Source: Takakia lepidozioides (taxonomy: Eukaryota > Streptophyta > Takakiopsida > Takakiales > Takakiaceae). From it: DNA of 64,000 nucleotides. Under the pieces are notes generated by a model. The model saw nothing but the letters and a program-made list of their open reading frames with translations, was not told the origin of the DNA and did not search any database. Of this stretch, positions 43,893 through 56,020 are shown one piece after another. Location of the stretch: the NCBI GenBank assembly GCA_030704615.1, contig CM060731.1:87836756-87900755 (forward strand). The letters run 5' to 3'. The position numbers and the translations under genes are program-made. Numbering within the stretch: position 1 is the first letter of the stretch; each line of letters starts with the position of its first letter.

Positions 43893-45222
43893 TTAAAGCT
43901 TTCTCCTGTCATCTTTTGTGTAGTCTTTAGGATCTTTCCCTGTGTTTAGATAATATTTGATTGGCCATTGCCAATCGTCTTGATCTTGATTCTGAATGTC
44001 TTCTGACTCTTCCTTGGTAACTGTATAAGCTCCAATACTGATATTGGCCAATTCTTGATTGTCTGTTTCTTCGTTTTCCTTGTCATCCTCTTCTTCTGGA
44101 TGTGGCTCTTCCTCAATAATAGGTCCTTCATCAAGAGGTTCATCTTCATCTGATGAGTCCTCTTCTTCATCAGTGTCATCCATGAGTTTAAGAGCATCTA
44201 GAAGGTCATAGTCTCCTTGAAACACTCCCAGAGCGTCTAGAGGATCTGTCTCTTCATCTTGTGCTTCTGGTTGAACAACAAATAGAAATGCGTCGGGGAG
44301 TTGATCCTCTACTCCCGTGGCTGGTTCTCCTGTAGTAATCCTTGACAGATGATCTGCTGTAACATGTAATCTTCCTGGTTTGAACAACTTCAAAATCATC
44401 TTCATGAAGAAGTAATAACCATCGAGCAACCCTGCCACTAACTAGTGGTCGATTTGCTAAATGAACTAGAGCCTGATGATCAACAATAAACTTAAAGCGA
44501 TTGCCAAGTAAATAATGCCGAAACTTTTGAACAGCATAAATCATTGCCAATGCTTCCCTTTCTGTGGTGCTATAGTTCTTCTCGGCTGATGTCAACAATC
44601 TGCTTGCATAATAGATTGGTGAATCTATTGTGCCCGTCACATTCTGAGCTAGAACTGCCCCCAAAGCAATGCCTGATGCATCAATGTGTACATGAAATGG
44701 TAAATCCCATTTTGGATTTATCAGAATTGGTGCTGCTGTGAGTGCCCTTCTTAGTGAATCAAATGATTCCTGGCAAGCTGGAGACCATCGGTATTCGGCA
44801 TCTTGCTTCAGCAGTCTATAGACTGGTGCCGCTCTGTGAGCATATTTGTCCATGTACCTTCTGTAATGGCTTGTCTGTCCCAGAAATCTCTTGAGTTTAT
44901 TGGGATTTTCTGGTGGTGGTATTTTCTGGATAACCTCCACTTTCTTTGGATCCACCAGAATTCCCTGTTGGCACACAATGAGTCCCAACAATAATCCTGA
45001 ATTCACACAAAATGTACATTTTTCCCGATTGAGACTTACTTTATTGTTTATGCAGGCTTGAAGGCAAAGTTTTAACTGTGCCAAGTGTTTGGATTTCTGT
45101 CCGAAGACACTGAAATCATCCAAAAATACCTGCATAAAATCGTTGAGATAATTCTTGAATATCTCAGATACTTCTCGCTGAAACGTGGCTGGTGCGTTGC
45201 AAAGTCCAAATGGCATGACTTT
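43893..45222 (-). pseudogene. Gypsy-3 pol fragment: reverse transcriptase (C-terminal part) and RNase H
   Basis: Starts abruptly with [17 protein letters not shown] at 45,222, next to a piece of gypsy-2 LTR. It has the catalytic VFLDDFSVFG, LVDPKKVEVIQK, RFLGQTSHYRRY, and RNase H with HIDASGIALG, NYSTTEREALAMIYAVQKF and IVDHQALVHL. A frameshift near 44,385 separates the last part, TADHLSRITTGEPATG and an acidic stretch ending DWQWPIKYYL. Fingers of the reverse transcriptase and most of the protease are missing. They would lie between this and the Gag-side segment at 56,021. Confidence 0.8.
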
Positions 45223-45684
45223 TGTCGAGCGGCTTTTACTCACCCATCCCTTCACTATCCGAGGTGGAAACTCCAAGATAGAGGAGTTGGATATCTCTAA
45301 GCACTCAGCCCGCTCAGAACAATCAGTCATGACCTACAGCTAGTGAATCATGGTTGTGCTTCATATTTGTAGTTCTTCTTACCTTCATGTTAGCAATTTA
45401 CCTTACTGTGTATACTGAAGCATCAGATTGCTTCAGTATCTACCAGGTTCCATTCACTCATCCATTCATTCCACAGCTTCACTCATGTCTCTCTACATAG
45501 TGTGCTTATATCGAATAAGTATCAGATTATGATTTATCAGGTATCAGGCCAATGCCATGGTGTCTCTAATTTGCCCTACAGTATCACTACAGCTTTGCAT
45601 GTAACAAGCATCTACTGTTCATCTTTCCTCCTTCACCGTGCTCTCCATCCATGCTCACCTGTTCTTGCACTCCGCCTGATGCTA
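45223..45684 (-). mobile_element. Gypsy-2 LTR fragment (reversed)
   Basis: Begins TGTCGAGCGGC and runs as the reverse complement of 9,749 back to about 9,288. Truncated at about 45,684, where chromovirus reverse transcriptase coding starts. It is thus a junction scar between gypsy-3 and the gypsy-1 insertion. Confidence 0.75.
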
Positions 45685-46770
45685 TTCGCAGACAAAAAGG
45701 ATGGGACGCTGCGGATGTATGTCGACTACAGGGCTCTGAATAAGGTGACTATCAAGAACCGATACCCTTTGCCAAGAATCGACGACCTCTTTGATCGGTT
45801 GGCAGGAGCGAAGTATTTCAGCCGGATCGATTTGCGCTCCGGCTACCATCAAATCCAAGTGGCAGAAGGAGATGAGGAGAAAACCACGTGCAGGACAAGA
45901 TATGGTTTGTATGAGTTCTTGGTGATGCCTTTTGGCCTCACCAACGCACCCGCGACCTTTAGCACGCTAATGAACAGCCTTTTCCAGGAGTGGCTGGATG
46001 ACTTTGTGATTGTGTACATCGACAAAATCTTGGTGTACTCGAAAACAAAGGAAGAGCACTTGGAGCACCTCAAAAGGGTATTCCAGAAATTGCGGGAAGG
46101 GAAGCTGTATGCCAAAGCTTCAAAGTGCGAATTCGGGGTCACAAAAATGGAGTTCCCAGGGCATGTGATTACACAGGATGGGATCAAAATGGATGACAGA
46201 AAGGTGAGGGCGATCTTGGACTGGGAGCCCCCGACTTCGGTCCCGGGAGTGCGATCCTTCCTAGGAGTCTCCTATTACCGGAAGTATGTGAGAAATTTTG
46301 CCACGATCGCGAGGCCGCTGTCAGACCTCCTGTGTAAATCCAAAGTCTGGGTATGGAACACCTTTTGTGGCCAAGCTTTTGCCGAGTTGAAGTAGCGGAT
46401 GGCGGAAGCTCCAGTCCTCAAAAATTCCGGAGTTCGACCGTCCATTTGAGATCCATACAGATGCGTTGGACTTCGCGATTGGGGGTGTACTTATGCAAGA
46501 TGGATGTCGAGTGGCTTACAAAAGTAAGAAACTAAATGAAGTGGAGCGGCGGTGGCCGACGCACGAGAAAGAGATGAAGGCGGTGGTGCATTGCCTTGAG
46601 CTTTGGCGCCACTATGTTGGTTCCAACCCGGTGAAGGTATTCACGGACAATGTCACGGTGAAGTATTTTGCCACGCAGCCTACGTTGTCCCCAAAACAAC
46701 TTAGGTGGCAAGATACTTTGGCGGTGTTCAACATGGATATCCAGTACAAACCGGGATGGGACAATGTGGT
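45685..46770 (+). pseudogene. Outer gypsy-1 pol, left part: reverse transcriptase and RNase H
   Basis: Plus-strand chromovirus reverse transcriptase: [44 protein letters not shown], then [10 protein letters not shown] where the catalytic motif should read YIDD, so one catalytic Asp is Lys. It continues through [13 protein letters not shown], has a TAG at about 46,393, then RNase H (DFAIGGVLMQDG, RRWPTHEKEMKAV, VFTDNVTVKYF). It stops at the codons for GWDNVV, where another gypsy-1 LTR begins. No 5' LTR or gag is present for this copy. Confidence 0.85.
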
Positions 46771-47497
46771 TGTCGCGCACCTCACTTCGGTAAGCTCCCC
46801 TTCAAGTCATAGTTACTCGCTTTGATGTGTGCGCCTAGCTCCCAACCTGGCCGCCGGGCCAACTCGGAGCTTCGGCTGCTCACCGGGACATAACGGTCCC
46901 CCTTTACTCCCCCAACAGACCCTCCACCAATTTGGGCCTAGTGGAAATTCCCTTTGGTAGATGGGAGCCCGGAATAGCTCCCCACTCCTTGGTCGCTTTC
47001 CGGCTCGCTCGCTTACTCACTAGTTTTTGGTCACCAACGGGCTTGCACCGTTCTCGGGGTTACTACTCCCTATGTATACTTCTGTGACTGTCCGCGGGGG
47101 TTTCACAAACAACCATGCCATTTTATGGCGAACCACCACGAAGACCCTCGATTCCCGGTGATGAGTCACGGTGAGTCTTGGCCCACCCACCACGGCCCCA
47201 TTGGACCGTGATGAGTCCCAAGACTCCCCACGACTCCCACCACTAGGTCTCCGCCCCATGGTGAGTCCTATGCCAACCCCACTAAGTCCCGCTAAGCTAC
47301 CACGACCCCTTGTGGAGCCACCCCCCACCGCAACCCGGTGTGCGGGGCTCCATCTAGTGAGCGTCTCCGCCTCCTTGAGTGCCTTGGGCACTCAAGGGTG
47401 CTTCAGCCCCCCGTACCTATCGCTGCCACTGCCCCCACCACAGGGGCAGCCCCTTCTGCGTCCCGACCCCCTGCCCTGAAGGCAAAGGGCCGCGACA
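46771..47497 (-). mobile_element. Inner gypsy-1 3' LTR (727 bp)
   Basis: TGTCGCGCACC to GGCCGCGACA. It is inserted after GACAATGTGGT of the outer element, whose reading resumes at about 52,895 with CCGATGCTTTAAG. Opposite orientation to the outer element. Confidence 0.9.
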
Positions 47498-48399
47498 CAC
47501 ACCCCTACCAACAGAGAGTCGATGTCCTCATTGACTTATCCATTTTGTAGAAACGAACATCCAAGTTGTGGCGTCCCACATCAAGGAGTTTGTTTCCGTA
47601 CCATGGCGTCCCATGGCAAAGAACCAAACCCCACACTTGACTCTACTCTCCACTAGCTAGTTCGGCCGACTTCCTCCAAATCCCGGCCAAGGGTGGAGCC
47701 TCTCAAGCTCCTCCCAGTGCACTCTTCTTGGCCCACTTCACGGCCAAGGAACGATCCTCCCCGAGGATCGAATCGCCTTACAACAATATTGCTTGCGACG
47801 GCTTATGATGCCGCTTTTGGTATCACCTTGAGCAAAGGTTCACCTCGAACCCTTTTCGACTAGGCAGATAACCTTGAACCAACCGTGCACCCCAATCACT
47901 ACAATTGGGTCCGCCTTGGAATGCTGGCCTGAGGTACGGGAACACGCCAAAGCCGCACTATGACTTCGTCCCGAGGCTACACGATTATAGTACATGAACA
48001 GAAGCACGTAGCTTCCGTGTTAGCCCGCACTACAAGGCAACCCCCTCGGTAGCGCAGTTATAGTACACGCACGCGCCAGGTGCGCACTAGCATGTGAACT
48101 CCCAAAGAAGGCGCAAGTTTCCTTGCCCCTTGGATGGGAGTCACCCGATTTCGGCACTGCGCAAACACACGATTAATCCAATTTACCTCTCCCACTTTTA
48201 TAAGCTAGCATGCATTCTACACACTAGCCAACCATACCATGCATCACCATTCCAAACAAAATAGGAGGCACAACATTTGGGAACCATGTCTTTTATAACA
48301 AAATTTGTACAATATAAGTTTTTGCAATCGGATTCCTGAGCTAGCTAAGCCGGGCTAAGCATGCATTTCCTCCCCCACGCTCCAAGGTTGATGTCCCCA
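47498..48399 (-). other. Inner gypsy-1 3' untranslated region
   Basis: About 900 bp between the chromodomain stop codon and the 3' LTR, with no open frame of note. The matching stretch of the outer element is 54,400-55,301. A short purine tract (GGTAGGGGTG on the minus strand) precedes the LTR. Confidence 0.7.
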
Positions 48400-49935
48400 T
48401 CAACGCTTCTTTCGCTTTTGAGGTCGTCCTTCGAAAGCTGCAACCGCCTCGGATGCGTTTCCCATTTCTGAGGCACGCACCCAAGATGCCTCTACATGAT
48501 GATAGCCCTTCCATTTCATGAGATACTCCATTTCTTGATTCTTGAACCTCCTCGACTTAAGCACTGCCTCCACCTCGTACTCAGGTTCATTTTCATGATC
48601 CAACAGCACAGGTGGCGGACGCAACACTTGATGCCGATTCGGACGCGCTTCATCTTTGAAGTACGGCTTCAAAAGGAGACTTGGAATACCGGATGCACCT
48701 TGCTGTTTGCCGGCAGCTCCAATTCATACACATCCTCATTCATAACTTTTCGGATGCGAAAGGGTCCCGCATATGGAGGTACGAACTTCGGACTCACTTC
48801 CGGAGGTAGTCGAAAATTCTTGATGTTCAACCAGACCTCCGTGCCTGCTTCAGACTTAACTTCCCTCCGCTTCTGATTCGCCTGCCGTTCATACCGTTTC
48901 CTAGCTTTGGCAATGTTGTACTTTGCGAGCTTCAACAAACGCTCGCGTTCTTCCAGCACCGCTGCTGCTGCCGGTTCCTCAACGTCTTAGGCGGCCCAAC
49001 TTGTCGGCACCAGAGATGCTTTTCCATAGACCAATACAAAAGGGGAAACCCCCGTTGCGGAGTGTTTTGTGTTATTATAACGGAACTCTGTCGCGTCCAA
49101 GTGCTCCACCCAGTCTGATTGGTCTGCCGACACATAATTCCGCAAGATCTGCTTCACCACGGAATTCACTCTTTCTGTTTGGCCGTCCATCGTAGGTCGG
49201 AAGGCGGTGCTCATCTTGAGCCTCATCCCCATCTTCTTCCAAAGTGCCCTCCAAAATTTACTCGTAAACTTTGGATCGCAGTCCGAGTCAATATCCTTCG
49301 GGAGTCCATGATGCTTGAAGACGTGGGTGAAGTAAAGTCGCCCCGTCTCCTGCGCCGTTGTCGTCTCCTTGGTGGGGATGAAATGGCCCATTTTACTGAA
49401 CCTATCCACCACCACCATGATCGCATCGAATCCTTTTGACAGTGGCATAGTAGTCATGAAATCCATCGAGACACTTTCCCAAGACCCCTCTGGAATCAGC
49501 AAGGGTTGTAACAGCCCCGCTTGCTTTTTGTACTCGCTCCGGTTTTGTTGGCATGTGGTGCATGTCTTGACATACTCCTCGGCCTCCTCCCTTAGCTTGG
49601 GCCAGAAATACTCTTTCATCAAGAGTGCTGCGGTGCGCTTGGCTCTGCCGTGGCCCGCAAGCGGGCCATCATGACATTCTCTCGGGAGACTATCTCTGAT
49701 CCCTCCCTTCGACACATAGAGGCGCTTTTGCTTGTACCGGAGTAGTCCATTGTGCAAGTGGAACTGCGATTTAACCCCCATCCTCAAGTCCCGCATCACG
49801 GACTTTGCCATCTCATCCTTTCGGTAAGCCTTCCGGATATTCCTTTGGAGCACCGTCTCGCCCCTGTACACCAACATAAGCTGCTGCTTTCTACTTAAAG
49901 CTTCGGCCACCACATTGTCTCGTCCCGATTTGTAC
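48400..49935 (-). pseudogene. Inner gypsy-1 integrase and chromodomain
   Basis: Minus strand: zinc-binding HHCC region (ECHDGPLAGHGRAKRTA, TCTTCQQ), catalytic core with SMDFMTTMP (Asp), DIDSDCDPKFTS (Asp) and DGQTERVNSVVKQ (Glu), then an SH3-like segment (YAGPFRIRKV) and a chromodomain (YEVEAVLKSRRFKNQEMEY, MKWKGYHHVEASW) before a basic end PQKRKKR. A frameshift near 48,980 separates core from C-terminal part. Role: inserts the cDNA, with the chromodomain known in chromoviruses to direct integration to chromatin marks. Confidence 0.85.
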
Positions 49936-50385
49936 TAGATATCCACGTCGAAGACCGCCAAAGTATCTTGTCACCTAAGTTGTTTTGGGGACAACTTAGG
50001 CTGTGTGGCAAAATACTTCACCGTGACATTGTCCGTGAACACCTTCACCGGGTTGGAACCAACATAGTGGCGCCAAAGCTCAAGGCAATGCACCACCGCC
50101 ATCATTTCCTTCTCATGCGTAGGCCACCGTCGCTCTACTTCATTCAGTTTCTTACTTTCGTAAGCCACTGGACGTCCATCCTGCATGAGTACACCCCCTA
50201 TAGCGAAGTCCGACGCATCCGTATGAATCTCAAATGGACGTTCGAACTCCGGGATTTTGAGGACTGGAGCTTCCGCCATCCGCTGCTTCAACTCGGCAAA
50301 AGCTTGACCACAAAAGGTGTTCCATACCCAGACTTTGGATTTACATAGAAGGTCTGACAGCGGCCCCGCGATCTTGGCGAAATTT
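49936..50385 (-). pseudogene. Inner gypsy-1 RNase H
   Basis: Minus-strand frame with NFAKIAGPLSDLL, IHTDASDFAIGGVLMQDG, VERRWPTHEKEMMAVV and FTDNVTVKYFATQ, followed by stops near 49,975 and 49,935. It joins directly to the protease frame near 50,385, so the reverse transcriptase proper, about 900 bp, is deleted. Confidence 0.8.
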
Positions 50386-51054
50386 CTCCAAAATCCCTTT
50401 GATCCAATCTGGGCTCGGCTCCCCATCACCTTCTCCTTTCACTTGTCTTACGTAAAGCAAAAACTGGGGCTCGTGTGACTCCTCCACAGCCCACTCCCTT
50501 GTTGACAGAAGGTTTATTTGCCCTCCCACGGGGTTGGGCGTTTCTGACACTCGCAAAACTTCGCCACCATTCCTACACGGTAGCGTGACTACTCTCTTGC
50601 GGCCATCTATGACCGCTCCGGATCTGCTCAAAAAGGTCATCCCCAAAATGAGATCCACTCCCTCAATCTCGCAAATGGTGAAGTTCTCACGTCCCTCCCA
50701 ACTCCCGAGCTGAAGAGGAACATCGAACGCCAACCTCGTCGCCAATTGCGGTTCTCCTTTAGCAGAATGCACCTCAATAGAGGCCCCCATATCACTTGTC
50801 GGGAGTCCCAACTTCCGTGCCGTTGCCGGTGTCATGAAGGAGTGCGACGCTCGTGTGTCCACCAACAACGACACGTTAGTTCCGGAGATTATCCCACTCA
50901 CAAACATTAACTGATTCCCTTTACGCAAGGCGCCAGTTTCTTGATACAACTCACAAGAGTAGTTGCCTACCTTGCAAGTCTTGGCGACCACCGCCTCCAC
51001 CAAACGGCTGATGGAAGCTTCGGACAACTCCGTGGTTGCCCGAGTCATGTTCAA
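50386..51054 (-). pseudogene. Inner gypsy-1 protease
   Basis: Retropepsin-like: VSLLVDTRASHSFM at the active site, where D-T/S-G-A is expected, so Gly is Arg here. It is followed by ARKLGLPTSDMG, LILGMTFLSRSGAVIDG and a linker to ILEKF at the deletion point. The flap-side hydrophobic pattern is kept. Probably inactive. Confidence 0.75.
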
Positions 51055-52150
51055 TTATTGGGGATTCGTACATTTCTTGGCCATGTGCCCGGGCTCCCCA
51101 CAATTGAAGCACACTCCATCAAAGGTCGCCTTTTGTCCGCCATAAGGCATCGCACTTGATTTTCCTTTCGGAGCACCGGGTGTCGTCTTGGCGTGTGAAG
51201 GCCCTCCCTTCGATTTCCACGTGCCATTGTCGCCGCGTGGCCTATCCCACTTCTTTTCCGGTCGAAAGGAGTCACCCTCTCACCGGGTCTTCTTGTGGTT
51301 CAGCTCCGTATGGCCTTGTCTTTCGCCCCTAGGGACATCCGAGAAACATTCAGCCTTCTCAATTGCCTTGTTCAAAGTCTTAGGTGGCTTCTCCTCCAAC
51401 TTCCGTCTGGCCCATGGGGCCAGTCCCGCCACAAAGTTGAAGACCATTTCTGGTTCTGCCATGTCCGCGACTTCGAGCAACAACACATTGAAAGCCTGAA
51501 CATCATCCGTTTGCTTCAGATTCCTCATCTTGTCCCGGGCAAGCCAGGACGCGTTGAGGGGCACAAACTGTCTCTATATCAGTTCCTTGAACCCACTCCA
51601 GTTCAAGGTTTCCGGGTTTGGACCTCGGTCGTGAAGGCGTTTTTGCCACCATTGTTGAGCATAGCCTCTCAAATAGGTGGGAGACACTTCCACCCGATCC
51701 TCGTCACTCAACTTGGCCGCCCGGAAGTACTGCTCTAGCTTCAAGAGCCAGGTGTTGAGTGCCTTCCGATTTCGGACACCCTCGAAGGTGCCGGGTTCCT
51801 AAGGCTTCACCTTAAACTTTGCCTTAGTGGAAGTGGCATTAGCCGCCCTCAACATGTCTTTCAACGTCCCGCCAAACTGCGCCAACAACCCTTCCCAAAA
51901 GGCTGCTGGCATGGGAGGCATCTGTTGGTTTGTCCGAGCTCTCAGGGATTCCTCGGGCTCCGACTCCTTAGATTCCTCCCGTTCTTGAGTGGCCTCGTTT
52001 TCAAAAGCATGCATCGTTCCTCAAATGGCCGCTTTGGTGACACGTCGCCCCCATCGGGCTCACCAGGATCATCATCTTTCGGGCCGTTCCGCTTTCGCTT
52101 TGGCTTGCCCGACCCCATGATGAGGTCGATCCCAAGGACGATCACGTACT
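51055..52150 (-). pseudogene. Inner gypsy-1 Gag with CCHC knuckle
   Basis: N-terminal disordered acidic region, AAFWEGLLAQFGGTLKDML, then the retrotransposon Gag core (VQAFNVLLLEVADMAEPEM, FVAGLAPWARRKLEEKPP), a basic linker and a single knuckle CFNCGEPGHMAKKC at about 51,070-51,110. Stops at about 51,800, 51,280 and 51,055 split it. Packages the RNA and forms the particle in intact relatives. Confidence 0.8.
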
Positions 52151-52154
52151 AAAC

Positions 52155-52173
52155 TCTAAGCTCTGATACCAAG
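52155..52173 (-). promoter_or_regulatory. Primer binding site, initiator tRNA-Met type
   Basis: On the minus strand, just inside the 5' LTR, the sequence reads TTGGTATCAGAGCTTAGAG. TGGTATCAGAGC is the standard complement of plant initiator tRNA-Met 3' ends. Confidence 0.9.
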
Positions 52174-52895
52174 TGTCGTGCACCTCACTTCGGTAAGCTC
52201 CCCTTCAAGTCATAGTTACTCGCTTTGATGCACGCGCCTAACTCCCAACCTGGCCGCCGGGCCAACTCGGAGCTTTGGCTGCTCACCGGGACATAACGGT
52301 CCCCCTTTACTCCCCCAACAGACCCTCCACCAATTTGGGCCTAGTGGAAATTCCCTTTGGTAGATAGCAGCTCGGAATAGCTCCCCACTCCTTGGTCGCT
52401 TTCGGGCTCGCTCGCTTACTCACTAGTTTTTGGTCACCAACGGGCTTGCACCGTTCTTGGGGTTACTACTCCCTATATATACTTCTGTGACTGTCCGCGG
52501 GGGTTTCACAAACAACCATGCCATTTTATGGCGAACCACCACGAAGACCCTCGATTCTCGGTGATGAGTCGCAGTGAGTCTTGGCCCACCCACCACGGCC
52601 CCATTGGACCGTGATGAGTCCCAAGACTTCCCACGACTCCCACCACTAGGTCTCCGCCCCATGGTGAGTCCTATGCCACCCCCACTAAGTCCCACTAAGC
52701 TACCACGACCCCTTATGGAGCCACCCCCCACCGCAACCCGGTGTGCAGGGCTCCACCTAGTGAGCGCCTCCTCCGCCTCCGCCTCCTTGGGCACTCAAGG
52801 GTGCTTCAGCCCCCCGTACCTATCGCTGCCACTGCCCCCACCACAGGGGCAGCCCCTCCTGTGTCCCGACCCCCTGCCCTCAAGACATAGGGCCG
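52174..52895 (-). mobile_element. Inner gypsy-1 5' LTR (about 722 bp, end trimmed)
   Basis: Starts TGTCGTGCACC. At its outer end the expected GGGCCGCGACA is cut to GGGCCG, and the outer element's CCGATGCTTTAAG follows. The shared GGCCG suggests a small deletion at microhomology that also removed the target duplication (GTGGT expected). Confidence 0.85.
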
Positions 52896-54399
52896 ATGCT
52901 TTAAGTAGAAAGCAACAACTCATGTTGGTGTACAGGGGCAAGACGGCGCTCCAAAGGAAGATCCGGAAGGCTTACCGGAAGGATGAGATGGTGAAGTCCG
53001 TGATGCGGGACTTGAGGATGGGGGTTAAATCGCAATTCTACTTGCAAAATGGACTGCTCCGGTACAAGCAAAAGCGTCTCTACGTGCCGAAGGGAGGGAT
53101 CAGAGATAGTCTCTCGAGAGAATGCCATGATGGCCCACTTGCGGGCCACGGCGGAGCCAAGCGCACCGCGACACTCTTGAAGAAAGAGTATTTCTGGCCC
53201 AAACTGAGGGAGGAGGCCGAGGAGTATGTCAAGACATGCACCACATGCCAACAAAACCGGAGCGAGTACAAAAAACAAGCGGGACTGTTACAACCCTTGC
53301 CGATTCCAGAGGGGTCTTGGGAAAGTGTCTCGATGGATTTCATGACTGCTATGCCGCTGTCAAAAGGATTCGATGCAATCATGGTGGTGGAAGATAGGTT
53401 CAGTAAAATGGGCCATTTCATCCCCACCAAGGAGACGACAACGGTGCAGGAGACGGAGCGACTTTATTTCACCCATGCCTTCAAGCATCATGGACTCCCG
53501 AAGGATATTGACTCGGACCGCGAGCCAAAGTTTACAAGTAAATTTTGGAGGGCATTTTGGAAGAAAATGGGGACAAGGCTCAAGATGAGCACCGCCTTCC
53601 GACCTACGACGGACGGCCAAACAGAAAGGGTGAATTCCGTGGTGAAGCAGATCTTGCGGAATTACGTGTCGGCAGTCCAATCGGACTAGGTAGAGCACTT
53701 GGATGCGGCAGAGTTCTGTTATAATAACACAAAACACTCCGCAATGGGAGTTTCCCCTTTGTATTGGTCTATGGAAAAGCACCTCTGCTGCCAACAAGTT
53801 GGGCCACCCAAGACGTTGAGGAACCAGCAGCAGCAGCAGTGCTGGAAGAACGCGAGCGTTTGTTGAAGCTCGCAAAGTACAACATTGCCAAAGCTAGGAA
53901 ACGGTATGAAAGGCATGCGAATCGGAAGCGGAGGGAAGTTAAGTTTGAGGCAGGCATGGAGGTCTGGTTGAACATCAAGAATTTCCGACTACCTCTGGAA
54001 GTGAGTCCGAAGTTCGTACCTCCGTATGCAGGGCCCTTTCGCATCCGGAAGGTTATGAATGAGGATGTGTATGAATTGGAGCTGCCAGCAAACAGCAAGG
54101 TGCATCCGGTATTCCACGTCTCCCTTTTGAAGCCTTACTTCAAAGATGAAGCGCGTCCGAATCGGCATCAAGTGTTGCATCCACCACGTGCGCTGTTGGA
54201 TCATGAAAATGAACATGAGTACGAGGTGGAGGCAGTGCTTAAGTCGAAGAGGTTCAAGAATCGAGAAACGGAGTATCTCGTGAAATGGAAGGGTTATCAT
54301 CATGTTGAGGTATCTTGGGTGCGTGCCTCAGAAATGGGAAACGCATCCGAGGCGGTTGCAGCTTTCGAAGGACGACCTCAAAAGCGAAAGAAGCGTTGA
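52896..54399 (+). pseudogene. Outer gypsy-1 pol, right part: integrase and chromodomain
   Basis: Resumes with ADALSRKQQLMLVYRG, HHCC zinc region, core with SMDFMTAMP, DIDSDREPKFTS and DGQTERVNSVVKQ, a TAG at about 53,687 in place of Trp, a frameshift near 53,755, then SH3-like YAGPFRIRKV and a chromodomain (EYEVEAVLKSKRFKNRETEY, VKWKGYHHVEVSW). It ends PQKRKKR and a stop at 54,399. Together with 45,685-46,770 it was one pol gene before the inner insertion. Confidence 0.85.
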
Positions 54400-55301
54400 T
54401 GGGGACATCAACCTTGGATCGTGGGGGAGGAAATGCATGCTTAGCCCGGCTTAGCTAGCTCCGGAATTCGATTGCAAAAACTTGTATTGTACAAATTTTG
54501 TTATAAATGAAATGATTTCCAAATGTTGTGCGTCCTATTTTGTTTGGAATGGTGATGCATGGTATGGTTGGCTAGTGTGTAGAATGCATGTTAGCTTACA
54601 AAAGTGGGAGAGGTAAATTGGATTAATCGTGTGTTTGCGTAGTGCCAAATCGGATGACTCCCATCCAAGGGGCAATGAAACTTGCGCCTTCCTTGGAAGT
54701 TCACGTGCTAGTGCGCACCTGGCGCGTGCGTGTACTATAACTGCGCTACCGAGGGGGTTGCCTTGTAGTGCGGGCTAATTCAGAAGCTACGTGCTTCCGT
54801 TCACGTACTATAATCGTGTAGCTCGGGATGAAGTCGTAGTGCGGCTTCAGCGTGTTCTCGTACCTTAGGCCAGCATTCCAAGGCGGACCCAATTGTAGTG
54901 ATTGGGGCGCATGGTTAGTTCAAGGTTATCTTCCTAGTCAAAAAGGGTTCAAGGTGAACCCTTGCTCAAGGTGATGCCAAAAACGGCATCATGAGCGGTC
55001 GCAAGCAATGTTGTTGCAGTAAGGCGATTCAATCCTCGTGGAGGATCATTCCTTGGCCTTGGAGTAGGCCAAGAAGAGTACACTGGGAGGAGCTTAAGAT
55101 GCTCCACCCTTGGCCGGGACTTGGAGGAAGTCGGCCGAACTAGCTAGTGGAGAGTAGAGTCAAGTGGGGGTTTGGTTCTTTGCCATGGGACGCCATGGTG
55201 CGGAAACAAACTCCTTGATGTGGGACGCCACAACTTGGATGTTCGTTTCTACAAAATGGACAAGTCGATGAGGACATCGACTCCCTGTTGGTAGGGGTGT
55301 G
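54400..55301 (+). other. Outer gypsy-1 3' untranslated region
   Basis: Non-coding; mirrors 47,498-48,399. It contains a purine tract GTGGGGGAGGAAA just after the stop and GGTAGGGGTG before the LTR. Confidence 0.7.
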
Positions 55302-56020
55302 TGTCGCGGCCCTTTGCCTTCAGGGCAGGGGGTCGGGACGCAGAGGGGCTGCCCCTGTGGTGGGGCGGTGGTAGCAATATGTACGGGGGGGGGGGGGGGA
55401 GGGGCTGAAGCACTTAAGGAGTTGGAGGCGCTCATTAGGTGGAGCCCCGCACAATGGGTTGCGGTGGGGGTGGCTCCACAAGGGGTGGTGGTAGCTTAGT
55501 GGGACTTAACGGGGGTGGCATAGGACTCACCATGGGGCGGAGACCTTGTGGTGGGAGTCGTGGGGAGTCTTGGGACTCACCATGGTCCAATGGGGCCGTG
55601 GTGGGTGGGCTAAGACTCACCGCGATTCATCACCGGGAATCGAGGGTCTTCGTGGTGGTTCGCCATAAAATGGCATGGTTGTTTGTGAAACCCCCGCGGA
55701 CAGTCACAGAAGTATATATAGGGAGTAGTAACCCCGAGAACGGTGCAAACCCGTTGGTGACCAAAAACTAGTGAGTAAGCGAGCGAGCCGGAAAGCGACC
55801 AAGGAGTGGGGAGTTATTCCGGACTGCCATCTACCAAAGGGAATTTCCACTAGGCCCAAATTGGTGGAGGGTCTGTTGGGGGAGAAAAGGGGGACCGTTA
55901 TGTCCCGGTGAGCAGCCGAAGCTCCGAATTGACTCGGTGGCCAGGTTGGGAGTTAGACGCGCGCATCAAAGCGAGTAACTATGACTTGAAGGGGAGCTTA
56001 CCAAAGTGAGGTGCGTGACA
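55302..56020 (+). mobile_element. Outer gypsy-1 3' LTR (719 bp)
   Basis: TGTCGCGGCCC to GGTGCGTGACA, reverse complement of the other gypsy-1 LTRs. A TATATATAGGGAG box lies near 55,715. A G-run of about 15 at 55,386 is unique to this copy. It inserted in the gypsy-3 protease at the codons for VLIDGVS. Confidence 0.9.

Noticed and set aside
49119-49439. Plus-strand ORFs opposite the inner gypsy-1 pol
   Set aside because: Antisense shadows of the integrase frame.
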